From contig NZ_BBXF01000001.1 of the NCBI RefSeq assembly GCF_001570585.1, forward strand, positions 613,691 through 677,690: a DNA stretch of 64,000 nucleotides, written 5' to 3'. A model generated the notes under the pieces. The model saw only the letters and a program-made list of their open reading frames with translations, ran no database searches and had not been told where the DNA came from. Source of the stretch: Herbidospora daliensis. GTDB taxonomy: Bacteria > Actinomycetota > Actinomycetes > Streptosporangiales > Streptosporangiaceae. A program made the position numbers and the translations under genes. This document shows, piece by piece, positions 8,308 to 16,915 of this stretch. Every line of letters starts with the position of its first letter. The first letter of the stretch is position 1.

Positions 8308-9738
8308 ATGTCAGGCACGGTCCGGCTCGACCGCGCGCTGCTCACGCTGATCGGCGTGATGGTGCTCGGCGGGATGATGTCCTACCTCGACGCGACGATC
8401 GTCAACGTCGGGATCAGCACGCTGACCGCCGAGTTCGAGGCGACCCTGGCCACGATCGAGTGGGTGACCACCGGCTACCTGCTCGCGGTCGCGCTGGCGA
8501 TCCCGCTGGCCGGGTGGGCGACGGTGCGCTTCGGCGCCAAGCGCATGTGGCTGCTCGGCCTGACCGTGTTCCTGGCCGGGTCGACGCTCTCGGCCTTCGC
8601 CTGGAACGCCGAGAGCCTCATCGTGTTCCGGATCCTCCAGGGCCTCGGCGGCGGCATGGTCGACCCGATCATGATGACCGTCGTGGCGGGCGCGGCCGGT
8701 CCGGCCCGCATCGCCCGCGTGATGGGGCTCATCTCGATCCCGATCACCCTCGGCCCGGTCGTCGGCCCGATCGTCGGCGGCCTGATCCTCGACAACCTCA
8801 GCTGGCAGTGGATGTTCCTGGTCAACATCCCCTTCGCGGTCGCCGCGATCGTGCTGGCCGTGGTCGTGCTGCCGGCCGACGGGCCCGGGGCCGACGCGCC
8901 GCTCGACTGGATCGGCGTGTTCACCCTGTCGCCCGGCTTCGCCGCGCTCGTCTTCGCGTTGTCGCGCGCCGGGGCCGAGGGCTTCGGCAGCACGTCGGTG
9001 GTGATCGGCCTGGTCGTGGGCCTGGCGCTGTTCGCCGCCTACATCGTGCACGCCCTGCGTACCCGCGGCACGCCGCTGCTCGACCTGCGGCTGTTCCGCA
9101 GCAGGGGCTTCAGCGCCAGCGTGACCACCATGTTCCTCATCGGCGGCGGCCTGTTCTCGCTGCTGTTCCTGCTGCCGCTCTACTACCAGGAGGTGCGCGG
9201 CGAGTCGGTGCTGGCCTCGGGCCTGCTGCTGGCCCCGCTCGGGCTCGGCACGCTCGTCGGCATGCCGGTCGCGGGCAACCTGGCCGACAAGCTCGGCGCG
9301 CGGCGGCTGGTGCCGGTCGGCGCGCTGCTCATCGGGCTGGGCGCGCTGGTGTTCACCGGCTCCGACGCGGGCACCTCGCAGCTGCTGCTGACCGGCGCGC
9401 AGCTCGCCGCCGGGTTCGGCCTCGGGCTGGTCGGCGCGCCGACGATGGGGTCGGTCTACCGGACGGTGCCCGGCGACGCGGTGGCCGGGGCGACCGGCGC
9501 GGTCTTCATCCTCAACCAGATCGGCGCCTCGCTCGGCATCGCCGTCGTCGCGCTCATCCTCCAGGGCGGCGGCGCGCACACCGCCCCCACGCCCACGACC
9601 TTCGCCAACGCCTTCTGGTGGCCGGTGGCCGCCGCAGCGGTGGTCTTCGCGGCCGGGCTGCTGCTCCCCGGCAGGCCCGAGGCCGCCCCCGCCGAGCCCG
9701 TCGCCAAACCGGCCCCCTCCGAAGGAGCCCTGTCATGA
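8308..9738 (+). CDS. abyD: MFS drug exporter, DHA2 (14-TMS) family
   Basis: A 476-aa integral membrane protein with about 14 hydrophobic segments. Family signatures include LDATIVNVG in TM1, the motif A loop [13 protein letters not shown], and motif C-like [19 protein letters not shown] in TM5. DHA2 proteins export hydrophobic drugs by proton antiport, so this is the likely self-resistance/export protein for the spirotetronate. I chose ATG 8308 rather than the upstream in-frame ATG (8164), because AAAGGAG lies 6-12 nt before it and the extra N-terminus would run through the repressor gene and operator. The stop overlaps the monooxygenase start (ATGA). Confidence 0.92.
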   Translation: MSGTVRLDRALLTLIGVMVLGGMMSYLDATIVNVGISTLTAEFEATLATIEWVTTGYLLAVALAIPLAGWATVRFGAKRMWLLGLTVFLAGSTLSAFAWNAESLIVFRILQGLGGGMVDPIMMTVVAGAAGPARIARVMGLISIPITLGPVVGPIVGGLILDNLSWQWMFLVNIPFAVAAIVLAVVVLPADGPGADAPLDWIGVFTLSPGFAALVFALSRAGAEGFGSTSVVIGLVVGLALFAAYIVHALRTRGTPLLDLRLFRSRGFSASVTTMFLIGGGLFSLLFLLPLYYQEVRGESVLASGLLLAPLGLGTLVGMPVAGNLADKLGARRLVPVGALLIGLGALVFTGSDAGTSQLLLTGAQLAAGFGLGLVGAPTMGSVYRTVPGDAVAGATGAVFILNQIGASLGIAVVALILQGGGAHTAPTPTTFANAFWWPVAAAAVVFAAGLLLPGRPEAAPAEPVAKPAPSEGALS

Positions 9739-10742
9739 CCCTGCCCTTATCGGTCCTCGACGTCGTCCCGGTCTTCGAGGGCGGCTCGGCCACCCAGGCC
9801 CTGAACGACACCGTCGCCTTCGCCGCCGAGGCAGAGAAGCTGGGCTACCTGCGCTACTGGGTGGCCGAGCACCACAACACCACCAGCCTGGCCACCTCCG
9901 CCCCGGCCGTGCTGGCCGGGCGGCTCGCGGCGGCGACCACGACCCTGCGGGTGGGGTCGGGCGGGGTGCTGCTGCCCAACCACGCCCCGCTCGTGGTGGC
10001 CGAGCAGTTCGGCACGCTGGAGGCCCTCCATCCCGGCCGGATCGACCTCGGGCTCGGCCGGGCCCCCGGCACCGACCCGCGCACCGCCCGCGCGCTGCGC
10101 CGCTCCCCCGAGGGCGCGGCCGACTTCGCCGGGGAGATCGGCGAGCTGCGCGGCTACTTCGCGCCCGCCGACCCGTCGACCGGCATCGTCGCGGTCCCGG
10201 CCGCCGACGCGCGGCCCGACCTGTGGGTGCTCGGGTCGAGCCCCGGCAGCGGCGCGCTCGCCGGGTCGCTGGGGCTGCCGTACGCGTACGCGCACCAGAT
10301 CAACCCGCGCGACACGGCACAGGCGCTGGCGGCCTACCGCGACGCGTTCCGGCCCTCGGCCGACCTCGACCGGCCGCGCACCCTGATCGCGGCGCTGGTC
10401 ACCGTGGCCCCCACCGACGACGAGGCCCTCATCGCGGCCTCCTCCTACCTGCTCGGCAAGGTGCTGATGCGCACCTCGCCCCACTTCGACGTGTTCCCGG
10501 CCGGGGCGCGGGCGGCCGCGTACCGGTGGTCGCCGGCCGAGCGGGAGTTCGTGCGGGCCCTGGTCGAGCCGCAGCTCATCGGGAGCGTCGAGACGGTGGC
10601 CGGCAAGCTCGACCGGCTGGTCGGGGAGACCGGCGCCGACGAGCTGATGGCGCTGACCGTGGTGCCGTCGCAGGACGACCGGCTGCGGTCGTTCCGGCTG
10701 CTGGCCGAGGCCGCGTCGATCGTGGTTTCAGCCCCGCTTTAG
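9735..10742 (+). CDS. Luciferase-like (LLM-class) flavin monooxygenase
   Basis: A 335-aa TIM-barrel protein of the bacterial luciferase-like family: [13 protein letters not shown] at the N-terminus, [13 protein letters not shown] (beta2 region), [42 protein letters not shown] core (about residues 74-115), and [10 protein letters not shown]. It should use reduced FMN from an unlinked reductase. The abyssomicin cluster carries a monooxygenase (AbyE) at the equivalent place beside the exporter, so an oxidative tailoring role is likely. The substrate cannot be read from the sequence; an F420-dependent reductase of the same fold is the alternative. The start overlaps the MFS stop (ATGA) and an AAGGAG lies just before it. 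Confidence 0.82.
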   Translation: MTLPLSVLDVVPVFEGGSATQALNDTVAFAAEAEKLGYLRYWVAEHHNTTSLATSAPAVLAGRLAAATTTLRVGSGGVLLPNHAPLVVAEQFGTLEALHPGRIDLGLGRAPGTDPRTARALRRSPEGAADFAGEIGELRGYFAPADPSTGIVAVPAADARPDLWVLGSSPGSGALAGSLGLPYAYAHQINPRDTAQALAAYRDAFRPSADLDRPRTLIAALVTVAPTDDEALIAASSYLLGKVLMRTSPHFDVFPAGARAAAYRWSPAEREFVRALVEPQLIGSVETVAGKLDRLVGETGADELMALTVVPSQDDRLRSFRLLAEAASIVVSAPL

Positions 10743-10756
10743 CGGCACTCCCGATA

Positions 10757-10779
10757 GTTCGAGCGAGCGCACATCGAAC
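10757..10779. promoter_or_regulatory. Inverted repeat upstream of ABC transporter operon
   Basis: GTTCGA (10757-10762) and TCGAAC (10774-10779) form perfect 6-bp arms with an 11-bp spacer, in the 52-bp gap between the monooxygenase stop and the solute-binding-protein start. GGAG (10785-10788) is the ribosome site. Possible operator; function unproven. Confidence 0.4.
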
Positions 10780-10794
10780 GTATCTGGAGTTCCC

Positions 10795-12426
10795 ATGCCT
10801 CCATCACGTGCCGTACTGGCGGCCGTCGTCCTCATCGCCCTCGCCGCCTGCGGCACGGAGAACACCGGTGGGACCAGCGGCGGCCAGGCGGCCGAGCCCG
10901 CCGTCTCCGGCACCCTCACCCACGCGGTCAACGAGGAGCCCGACTGCTGGGATCCGCACGTCAGCGCGCAGGACGTCACCTCGTTCCTGCAGCGCCCGGT
11001 CTACGACTCGCTGGTCTACCAGACGCCCGACGGCGCCCTGGAGCCGTGGCTGGCCACCAAGTGGGAGATCAGCCCCGACAGCAAGACCTACACCTTCACG
11101 CTGCGCGAGGACGTCGTCTTCCACGACGGCGCCAAGCTCGACGCCGAGGCGGTCAAGGCCAACTTCGACCACATCACCGCCAAGGAGACCAACTCCCAGT
11201 ACGCGGCCGGGCTGCTCGGCCCGTACAAGGGCGTGACGGTCGTCGGCCCCCACCAGGTGAAGGTCGAGTTCGACCGGCCCTACGTGCCGTTCCTCCAGGC
11301 GGCCAGCACCACGGCGCTGGGCATCGCCTCCCCCGCCACGCTGAAGGCCGGGCCGGACAAGCTGTGCGCCGCCGGCGCCGGCTCGGTCGGCTCGGGGCCC
11401 TTCACGTCGGGCGCCTACGTGCGCGGCCAGGAGCGGACGTACACCAGGAACGCCGCCTACAACTGGGCGCCCAAGAGCGCCGGGCACACCGGCCCGGCCC
11501 GGCTGGAGACCTTGAAGGTCCGGTTCATCTCCGAGGCGGCCACCCGGGTCGGGGCGCTGACCTCCGGCCAGGTCGACACGGCCAGCGCGATCCCGGCCAA
11601 CCAGCTCGGGCTGCTCACGGCCGACCCGAGGCTGCAGGTGCTCGACAAGCAGGTGCCCGGGGCGGTGAACGCCTTCTACCTGAACACCAAGGGCGCGCTG
11701 TTCTCCGACGTGCGGGTGCGGCGGGCCTTCCAGCGGGCCATCGACGTCGACACGCTGGTGAAGTCGGTCTTCCAGGGCCTCTACCAGCGGGCCTGGAGCC
11801 CGCTTTCGCCGACCACCCCGGCCAGCTACGACGCCTCGCTGGAGAACACCTGGCCGCCCGACCCGGCGTTGTCGGCCAAGCTGCTCGACGAGGCCGGCTG
11901 GACCGGCCGCGACGCCGAGGGCTACCGCACCAAGGACGGCAAGCGGCTCACCGTGGTCGCCCCGATCTACGGCGAGGCGAGCACGTTCTCGCAGGCGGTG
12001 CAGGGCGACCTGAAGAAGTCGGGCATCTACCTGGAGCTGCTCGCCTCGACCGACGCGATCGAGATCGGCGGCCGCCTCGACGAGGGCCGCTACGACGTGG
12101 TCGAGTTGTCGTGGGCGCGCGGCGACGGCGACATCCTGAGCCACTTCTTCTTCTCCGACCAGACGTCCAAGAACAGCGGCCACAACTTCGCCCAGGTCAC
12201 CGACCCCGAGGTCGACACGTGGCTGACGGCGGCGCAGACCGCGCAGGAGCCCGCCCAGCGCGCCGCCGAGTACGCCAAGGCGCAGAAGTGGGCGATCGAG
12301 AACGCCGTGGTGGTGCCGACCTACGTCGACACGCAGAACCTCGGCGCCAGCAAGAAGGTGCGCGACCTGCGGCTGAGCATCTCGGCGCACCCCGAGTTCT
12401 ACGGCGCCTGGGTCGAGGCCCCGTGA
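10795..12426 (+). CDS. Extracytoplasmic solute-binding lipoprotein, family 5 (peptide/nickel type)
   Basis: A 543-aa lipoprotein precursor: a short signal peptide ends at a LAAC lipobox (Cys19). A Gly/Ser-rich tether follows, then a family-5 binding protein with the signature region around residues 80-120 (WLATKWEISPDSKTYTFTLR, DVVFHDGAKLDAEAVKANFDH). It should capture a peptide- or metallophore-like ligand outside the membrane and deliver it to the two permeases encoded next. The abyssomicin cluster also holds a four-gene ABC system (AbyF1-F4), so the placement is conserved rather than accidental. Its ligand is unknown. The GTGA overlap with the next gene shows one operon. Confidence 0.9.
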   Translation: MPPSRAVLAAVVLIALAACGTENTGGTSGGQAAEPAVSGTLTHAVNEEPDCWDPHVSAQDVTSFLQRPVYDSLVYQTPDGALEPWLATKWEISPDSKTYTFTLREDVVFHDGAKLDAEAVKANFDHITAKETNSQYAAGLLGPYKGVTVVGPHQVKVEFDRPYVPFLQAASTTALGIASPATLKAGPDKLCAAGAGSVGSGPFTSGAYVRGQERTYTRNAAYNWAPKSAGHTGPARLETLKVRFISEAATRVGALTSGQVDTASAIPANQLGLLTADPRLQVLDKQVPGAVNAFYLNTKGALFSDVRVRRAFQRAIDVDTLVKSVFQGLYQRAWSPLSPTTPASYDASLENTWPPDPALSAKLLDEAGWTGRDAEGYRTKDGKRLTVVAPIYGEASTFSQAVQGDLKKSGIYLELLASTDAIEIGGRLDEGRYDVVELSWARGDGDILSHFFFSDQTSKNSGHNFAQVTDPEVDTWLTAAQTAQEPAQRAAEYAKAQKWAIENAVVVPTYVDTQNLGASKKVRDLRLSISAHPEFYGAWVEAP

Positions 12427-13361
12427 GGGGTGTGCTGACCCGGCTGGTGAGCGCGGCCCTCGTCGTGTGGGCCGCGGCCACCTGCGCCTTCCTGGTTCTC
12501 CAGCTCATCCCGGGCGACCCGGTCTACGCCGTCGTCGGCTCCGACGCGCTGGTCTCCGAGGAGCAGCACGAGCGGATCCGCGCCGAATACGGCCTCGACC
12601 AGCCGCTCGTGGTGCAGTACCTGAGCTACGTCGCCCGGCTGGCGACCTTCCGGTTCGGCGACTCCTACCAGCTCCAGCAGCCGGTGGCGACGGTGCTGGC
12701 CGACCAGCTGTGGCCGACCGTGCAGCTCGCGCTGGCGGCCACCGTGCTGGCCCCGATCCTGGCGGTGCTGGTGGCGGTGGCCACCTCGGGGCGGCGGCAC
12801 TGGCCGCGCCGGGTGGCGGCGGCGGTGGAGCTGGTGGTGGTGTCGACGCCGTCGTTCTGGCTCGGCATCATGCTGCTGACGATCTTCTCGTTCCGGCTGG
12901 GCTGGTTGCCGGTGTCGGAGACCGGCGGCGTCGCGTCGCTGGTGCTGCCCACGATCACCCTGGCGCTGCCGATCGCGGCCGTGCTGACCCAGGTGATGCG
13001 CGAGGGCCTGCTCGCCGCGCTCGACCAGCCGTTCGCGGTGACCGCGCGGGCGCGCGGCGTGCCCGAGACGGCGGTGCGCTACCGGCACGCCCTGCGCCAC
13101 TCGGCGCTGCCCGCGCTGACCATGGCGGGCTGGTTCACCGGCACCCTGCTCGGCGGCGCGGTGATCGTGGAGAACGTGTTCGCCCGGCCCGGCATCGGGC
13201 GCGTCACCCTCCAGGCGGTCGGCGACCGCGACCTGCCGGTCGTGCAGGGCGTGGTGGCGCTGTCGGCGGTGGTGTTCGTCGCGGTCAGCGTGCTGGTCGA
13301 CGTCCTGTACGCCGTCGTCGACCCCCGCCTGCGCCGGAGGACGGGGGTGCAGGCGATATGA
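12423..13361 (+). CDS. ABC transporter permease, DppB-like
   Basis: A 312-aa inner-membrane protein starting at GTG 12423, overlapping the binding-protein stop. Features typical of DppB-type permeases: an N-terminal TM followed by LIPGDPVYAVVG, an extracytoplasmic domain, and a cluster of TMs carrying the EAA coupling loop (ARGVPETAVRYRHALRHS). The C-terminus contains AVVDPRLRRR. It pairs with the DppC-like permease whose ATG overlaps its stop (ATGA at 13358). A longer upstream frame is rejected because it runs through the binding-protein gene as Arg/Gly/Pro-rich shadow sequence. Confidence 0.9.
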   Translation: MRGVLTRLVSAALVVWAAATCAFLVLQLIPGDPVYAVVGSDALVSEEQHERIRAEYGLDQPLVVQYLSYVARLATFRFGDSYQLQQPVATVLADQLWPTVQLALAATVLAPILAVLVAVATSGRRHWPRRVAAAVELVVVSTPSFWLGIMLLTIFSFRLGWLPVSETGGVASLVLPTITLALPIAAVLTQVMREGLLAALDQPFAVTARARGVPETAVRYRHALRHSALPALTMAGWFTGTLLGGAVIVENVFARPGIGRVTLQAVGDRDLPVVQGVVALSAVVFVAVSVLVDVLYAVVDPRLRRRTGVQAI

Positions 13362-14164
13362 GGCACACAGGCATCGCGCTGGCGGGGGCGTTCCTGGTGC
13401 TCCTCGTCGTGGCGGCGCTCTTCCCCGGGCTGCTGGCCGGGGGCGACCCGACCGCGACCGACCCGCTGTCCACCTTCCTGCCGCCCGGCTCGGCGCACTT
13501 CTTCGGCACCGACCAGCTCGGGCGCGACGTCTTCACCCGGGTCGTGTACGGCGCCCGCCACTCGCTGGCCATCGGCGCGGCGGCCACCGTGGGCGGGCTC
13601 CTCATCGCCGTGGTGTGGGGCCTGCTGGCGGCGTTGTCGGGCCGGTTCGGCGACGCGGTGCTGATGCGGGTCGCCGACGCCCTGCTGGCGCTGCCCGGCC
13701 TGCTGCTGGCCCTGCTCGTGGTGCTGATCACCGGCAAGGGCGTGGTCGGCGCGACGCTCGCGGTGGCCGTGGGCATCGCGCCCGGCTTCGCCCGGGTCGT
13801 GCGCGCGCAGGCGCTCGTGGTGCGCCGGTCGGGCTACGTCGAGGCGGCGATCGGGCTCGGTGTGCCCCGGCCGCTGGTCGTGCTGCGGCACGTGCTGCCC
13901 AACACGTTCGGGCCGCTGCTGGTGCTGGCCACCGTCACGCTCGGCGTCTCGATCTCTTCGGGCGCGGCCCTCAGCTACCTGGGCCTGGGCGCGCAGCCGC
14001 CGACGCCCGAGTGGGGGGCGATGCTCACCGAGAGCCAGGGCTTCCTGCATCTGGCCTGGTGGGCGGCGCTGTTCCCGGGGCTGCTGCTGGTCTTGACCGT
14101 CGTCGCGGTGACCGTCGCCGGTCGCCACGCCCAGAACCGATCCGAGGGACGGTACGCCTCATGA
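13358..14164 (+). CDS. ABC transporter permease, DppC-like
   Basis: A 268-aa permease. The N-terminal TM is followed by HFFGTDQLGRDVFTRVVYGAR, a hallmark of DppC-type subunits. The EAA loop is EAAIGLGVPRPLVVLRHVLP, which docks on the ATPase, and the family-typical GAALSYLGLGAQPPTPEWG follows near the C-terminus. It forms the heteromeric channel with the preceding permease. ATGA overlaps occur at both ends. Length is slightly short for the family but all landmarks are present. Confidence 0.9.
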   Translation: MRHTGIALAGAFLVLLVVAALFPGLLAGGDPTATDPLSTFLPPGSAHFFGTDQLGRDVFTRVVYGARHSLAIGAAATVGGLLIAVVWGLLAALSGRFGDAVLMRVADALLALPGLLLALLVVLITGKGVVGATLAVAVGIAPGFARVVRAQALVVRRSGYVEAAIGLGVPRPLVVLRHVLPNTFGPLLVLATVTLGVSISSGAALSYLGLGAQPPTPEWGAMLTESQGFLHLAWWAALFPGLLLVLTVVAVTVAGRHAQNRSEGRYAS

Positions 14165-15750
14165 GCCTCGTCGAGGCCGTAGACCTTGACGTCCGGTTCG
14201 CCGCCGGCCGGGTGCACGCCGTGCGCGGCGCGTCGTTGCGGCTGGCGGCGGGCCGCTGCCTGGCCCTGGTCGGCGAGTCGGGGTCGGGCAAGTCGGCGCT
14301 GGCCCGCTCGCTCCTCGGGCTGGCCGGGCCGACCGCCACGGTCACCGCCGCCGAACTGCGCGTCGCCGGGGAGGACGCCCGGACCTTCGGCCCGCGCGAG
14401 TGGCGCCGGGTGCGCGGCCGGCACGTCGGGCTCGTCTCCCAGGACGCGCTGGTCGCCCTCGACCCGCTGCGCCCGATCGGCGCCGAGATCACCGAGTCGC
14501 TGCTGGCGCACCGCACGGTGCCCCGGAGCCGGGCCCGCGAACGGGTGGTCGACCTGCTCACCCGGGTCGGGGTGCCCGACCCGGAGGAGCGCGCCCGCCA
14601 GTACGTCCACCAGCTCTCGGGCGGGCTGCGCCAGCGGGCCCTCATCGCCTCGGCCATCGCGGCCGAACCGGGGATCCTGATCGCCGACGAGCCGACCACC
14701 GCGCTCGACGCCGCCGTGCAGGCGCGGGTGCTGGCCCTGCTGGCCGAGCTCAAAGAGCAGGGCACCGGGCTGCTGCTGATCTCCCACGATCTCGCGGTGG
14801 TGGAGGCGCTGGCCGACGAGGTCGCGGTGATGCGGCACGGCGTGATCGTCGAGACCGGCCCGACCGAGCGGGTGCTGGAGGAGCCGCGGCATCCGTACAC
14901 GAAGGAGCTGCTCGCCGCCGTGCCGGGGAGCAGGCCCCGGACCGGGCGGGGGCGGCCACCCGAAGGCGCTCCGTTGCTCGACGTCACCGGCGTGGTGAAG
15001 CGGTTCGCCGGCCGCACGGCGGTGGCGGGCGTCGGCTTCACGCTGCGGCCGGGCGAGACGCTCGGGCTGGTCGGCGAGTCGGGTTCGGGCAAGACCACGC
15101 TGGCCCGCGTCGTGCTCGGGATGGCCCGGCCCGACGAGGGCACGGTGCTGCTCGACGGCGAACCCTGGAGCGGGGTGCCCGAACGGGCCCGCCGGACGCG
15201 GCGGCACACGATCCAGCTCGTGCCGCAGGACCCGCTCAGCGCCGTCGACCCGCGCTGGCCGGTGTCGCGGATCGTCGGCGAGGCGCTGGCCGCGACCGGC
15301 GTGCCCCGCGCCGAACGCGCCGACCGAACCGTGGTGCTGCTGGACCGGGTCGGGCTGACCGCCGACCTGCTCGGGCGGCGGCCCGCCGCGTTGTCGGGCG
15401 GCCAGCGGCAGCGGGTGGCCGTCGCCCGCGCCCTGGCGACCAGGCCGCGGCTGCTGGTGTGCGACGAGCCGGTGTCGGCGCTCGACGTGTCGGTGCAGGC
15501 GCAGGTGCTCGACCTGCTGCGCCGCCTCCAGGAGGAGCTCGGCCTGGCCACCCTGTTCATCTCCCACGACCTGGCCGTGGTGCGCGAGGTCTGCGACCGG
15601 GTGATGGTGATGAAGGACGGGGTCGTCGTCGAGTCGGGGCCGGTCGAGGAGGTGTTCGCGGGGCCCGTGCATCCGTACACGAAGTCGCTGCTGGACGCGG
15701 TGCCGCGCCGGGCCCGCGCGGCGCGCGAACCCGCGCAAGAACGGCTTTAG
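14161..15750 (+). CDS. ABC transporter ATPase, two fused nucleotide-binding domains (DppD-DppF type)
   Basis: A 529-aa fusion of two ATPase domains. NBD1 (1-~260) has Walker A GESGSGKSA, signature QLSGGLRQR, Walker B ILIADEPTTALD and H-loop LISHDL. NBD2 (~275-520) has Walker A GESGSGKTT, signature ALSGGQRQR, Walker B LLVCDEPVSALD and FISHDL. Both domains end in the HPYTK(E/S)LL(A/D)AVP element typical of oligopeptide-transporter ATPases. It powers the permease pair encoded upstream. All catalytic motifs are intact in both halves. It terminates with TAG inside a GGCTTTAGAGCC motif that recurs upstream of the PKS genes. Confidence 0.92.
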   Translation: MSLVEAVDLDVRFAAGRVHAVRGASLRLAAGRCLALVGESGSGKSALARSLLGLAGPTATVTAAELRVAGEDARTFGPREWRRVRGRHVGLVSQDALVALDPLRPIGAEITESLLAHRTVPRSRARERVVDLLTRVGVPDPEERARQYVHQLSGGLRQRALIASAIAAEPGILIADEPTTALDAAVQARVLALLAELKEQGTGLLLISHDLAVVEALADEVAVMRHGVIVETGPTERVLEEPRHPYTKELLAAVPGSRPRTGRGRPPEGAPLLDVTGVVKRFAGRTAVAGVGFTLRPGETLGLVGESGSGKTTLARVVLGMARPDEGTVLLDGEPWSGVPERARRTRRHTIQLVPQDPLSAVDPRWPVSRIVGEALAATGVPRAERADRTVVLLDRVGLTADLLGRRPAALSGGQRQRVAVARALATRPRLLVCDEPVSALDVSVQAQVLDLLRRLQEELGLATLFISHDLAVVREVCDRVMVMKDGVVVESGPVEEVFAGPVHPYTKSLLDAVPRRARAAREPAQERL

Positions 15751-15757
15751 AGCCGCC
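15743..15757. promoter_or_regulatory. GGCTTTAG motif before the acyltransferase/P450 operon
   Basis: GGCTTTAGAGCCGCC lies 28 bp before the acyltransferase start and includes the ATPase stop codon. A similar motif lies before the PKS start (GGCTTTAGATCGCC, 19260-19273), and a weaker one before the ABC operon (GCTTTAGCGGC, 10736-10746). Three occurrences just upstream of transcription-unit starts suggest a shared regulatory or promoter element; the count is small and chance is possible. Confidence 0.35.
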
Positions 15758-15784
15758 CAATACCACGCTGCCAGCCTCACTCCC

Positions 15785-16915
15785 ATGACCAGCTCACCAG
15801 AACAGACCCGCGGCGCACGGCTCCCGTCGCTGACCGGGCTGCGCTTCCTCGCGGCGCTGCTCGTGTTCGCCTTCCACACCACCTGGCAGACCAAGTTCGT
15901 CGACACCCCGGTCTTCGAGAGCGCCGGCTTCTACGGCGTCACCTTCTTCTTCGTGCTCAGCGGGTTCGTGCTGACCTGGTCGGCCCGGCCCGGCGACACG
16001 CCGCCGAAGGTGTGGCGGCGGCGGGTGGTGAAGATCTTCCCCAACCACCTGGTCACGTTCGCCGTGGCCGGGGTGCTGATGCTGCTGACCGCGCAGGCGT
16101 TCACCACCACCGGCACCCTGGCCAACCTGTTCCTGCTCCAGGCGTGGATCCCCGACCTCACCGTGCCGAACACGATGAACTCGGTGAGCTGGTCGTTGTC
16201 GTGCGAGTTGTTCTTCTACCTGACCTTCCCGTGGATCCTGCGGCTGCTGAACCGCTTCTCCGCGCGGGCGTTGTGGATCACGGCCGGCGCCCTGGTGGCG
16301 GTGACGCTGCTGGTGCCGCTGGTGTCGGTGTACCTGATCGGCGGGCAGCCGCTGCCGTTCATCTCCGACGGGACGTTGTCGTTCGAGCAGATCTGGTTCG
16401 TGTACTTCTTCCCGCCGGTCCGGGCGGCCGAGTTCGTCCTCGGCGTGGTGGCGGCGCGGCTGGCGCTGGAGGGGGCGTGGCCCCGGTTCGGACTGGCCCC
16501 CGCGCTGCTCGTCGCGGTCGGCGGCTACGTCGTGCAGGCGAACGTGCCCTACCTCTGGGGCATCGCCGGGACGGCGGCCATCTGGCTGACGCCGCTGGTG
16601 GTGGCCGCCGCGCAGGCCGACCGGCGGCTGACCCGGTCGCCGTTCCGGGGGCGGGCGCTGGTGCGGCTCGGGGAGTGGTCGTTCGCGTTCTACATGGTGC
16701 ACGGGCTGACGGTCACCTACCTGCACCGCTACCTGGTCGCCGACCGCGACCCGACGCCGCTCGCGGGGGCGGGGCTGCTGGTGCTGGCCCTCGCGGTCGC
16801 GCTGGTGCTGGCCTGGGCCCTGTTCACGTTCGTGGAGACCCCGGCGGTCCGCCGGTTCAGCGCGTCACGGCAGGTCCCGACGGTCTCCACGCCTCTCAGG
16901 GAGGTGGCCGAATGA
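15785..16915 (+). CDS. Membrane acyltransferase, acyltransferase-3 family
   Basis: A 376-aa integral membrane protein with about ten hydrophobic helices. Family landmarks: LTGLRFLAALLVFAFHTTW near the N-terminus (with the conserved Arg and His), GVTFFFVLSGFVLTWS, and an NSVSWSLSCELFFYLTFP segment. These proteins transfer acetyl or other acyl groups from the cytoplasmic side to sugars, lipids or antibiotics such as macrolides. Within the cluster, coupled by ATGA to the P450, it is a good candidate for O-acylating the spirotetronate or an intermediate. I do not recall such a gene from the described abyssomicin cluster. No strong Shine-Dalgarno is visible before its ATG. Surface-polysaccharide modification is the alternative. 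Confidence 0.85.
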   Translation: MTSSPEQTRGARLPSLTGLRFLAALLVFAFHTTWQTKFVDTPVFESAGFYGVTFFFVLSGFVLTWSARPGDTPPKVWRRRVVKIFPNHLVTFAVAGVLMLLTAQAFTTTGTLANLFLLQAWIPDLTVPNTMNSVSWSLSCELFFYLTFPWILRLLNRFSARALWITAGALVAVTLLVPLVSVYLIGGQPLPFISDGTLSFEQIWFVYFFPPVRAAEFVLGVVAARLALEGAWPRFGLAPALLVAVGGYVVQANVPYLWGIAGTAAIWLTPLVVAAAQADRRLTRSPFRGRALVRLGEWSFAFYMVHGLTVTYLHRYLVADRDPTPLAGAGLLVLALAVALVLAWALFTFVETPAVRRFSASRQVPTVSTPLREVAE

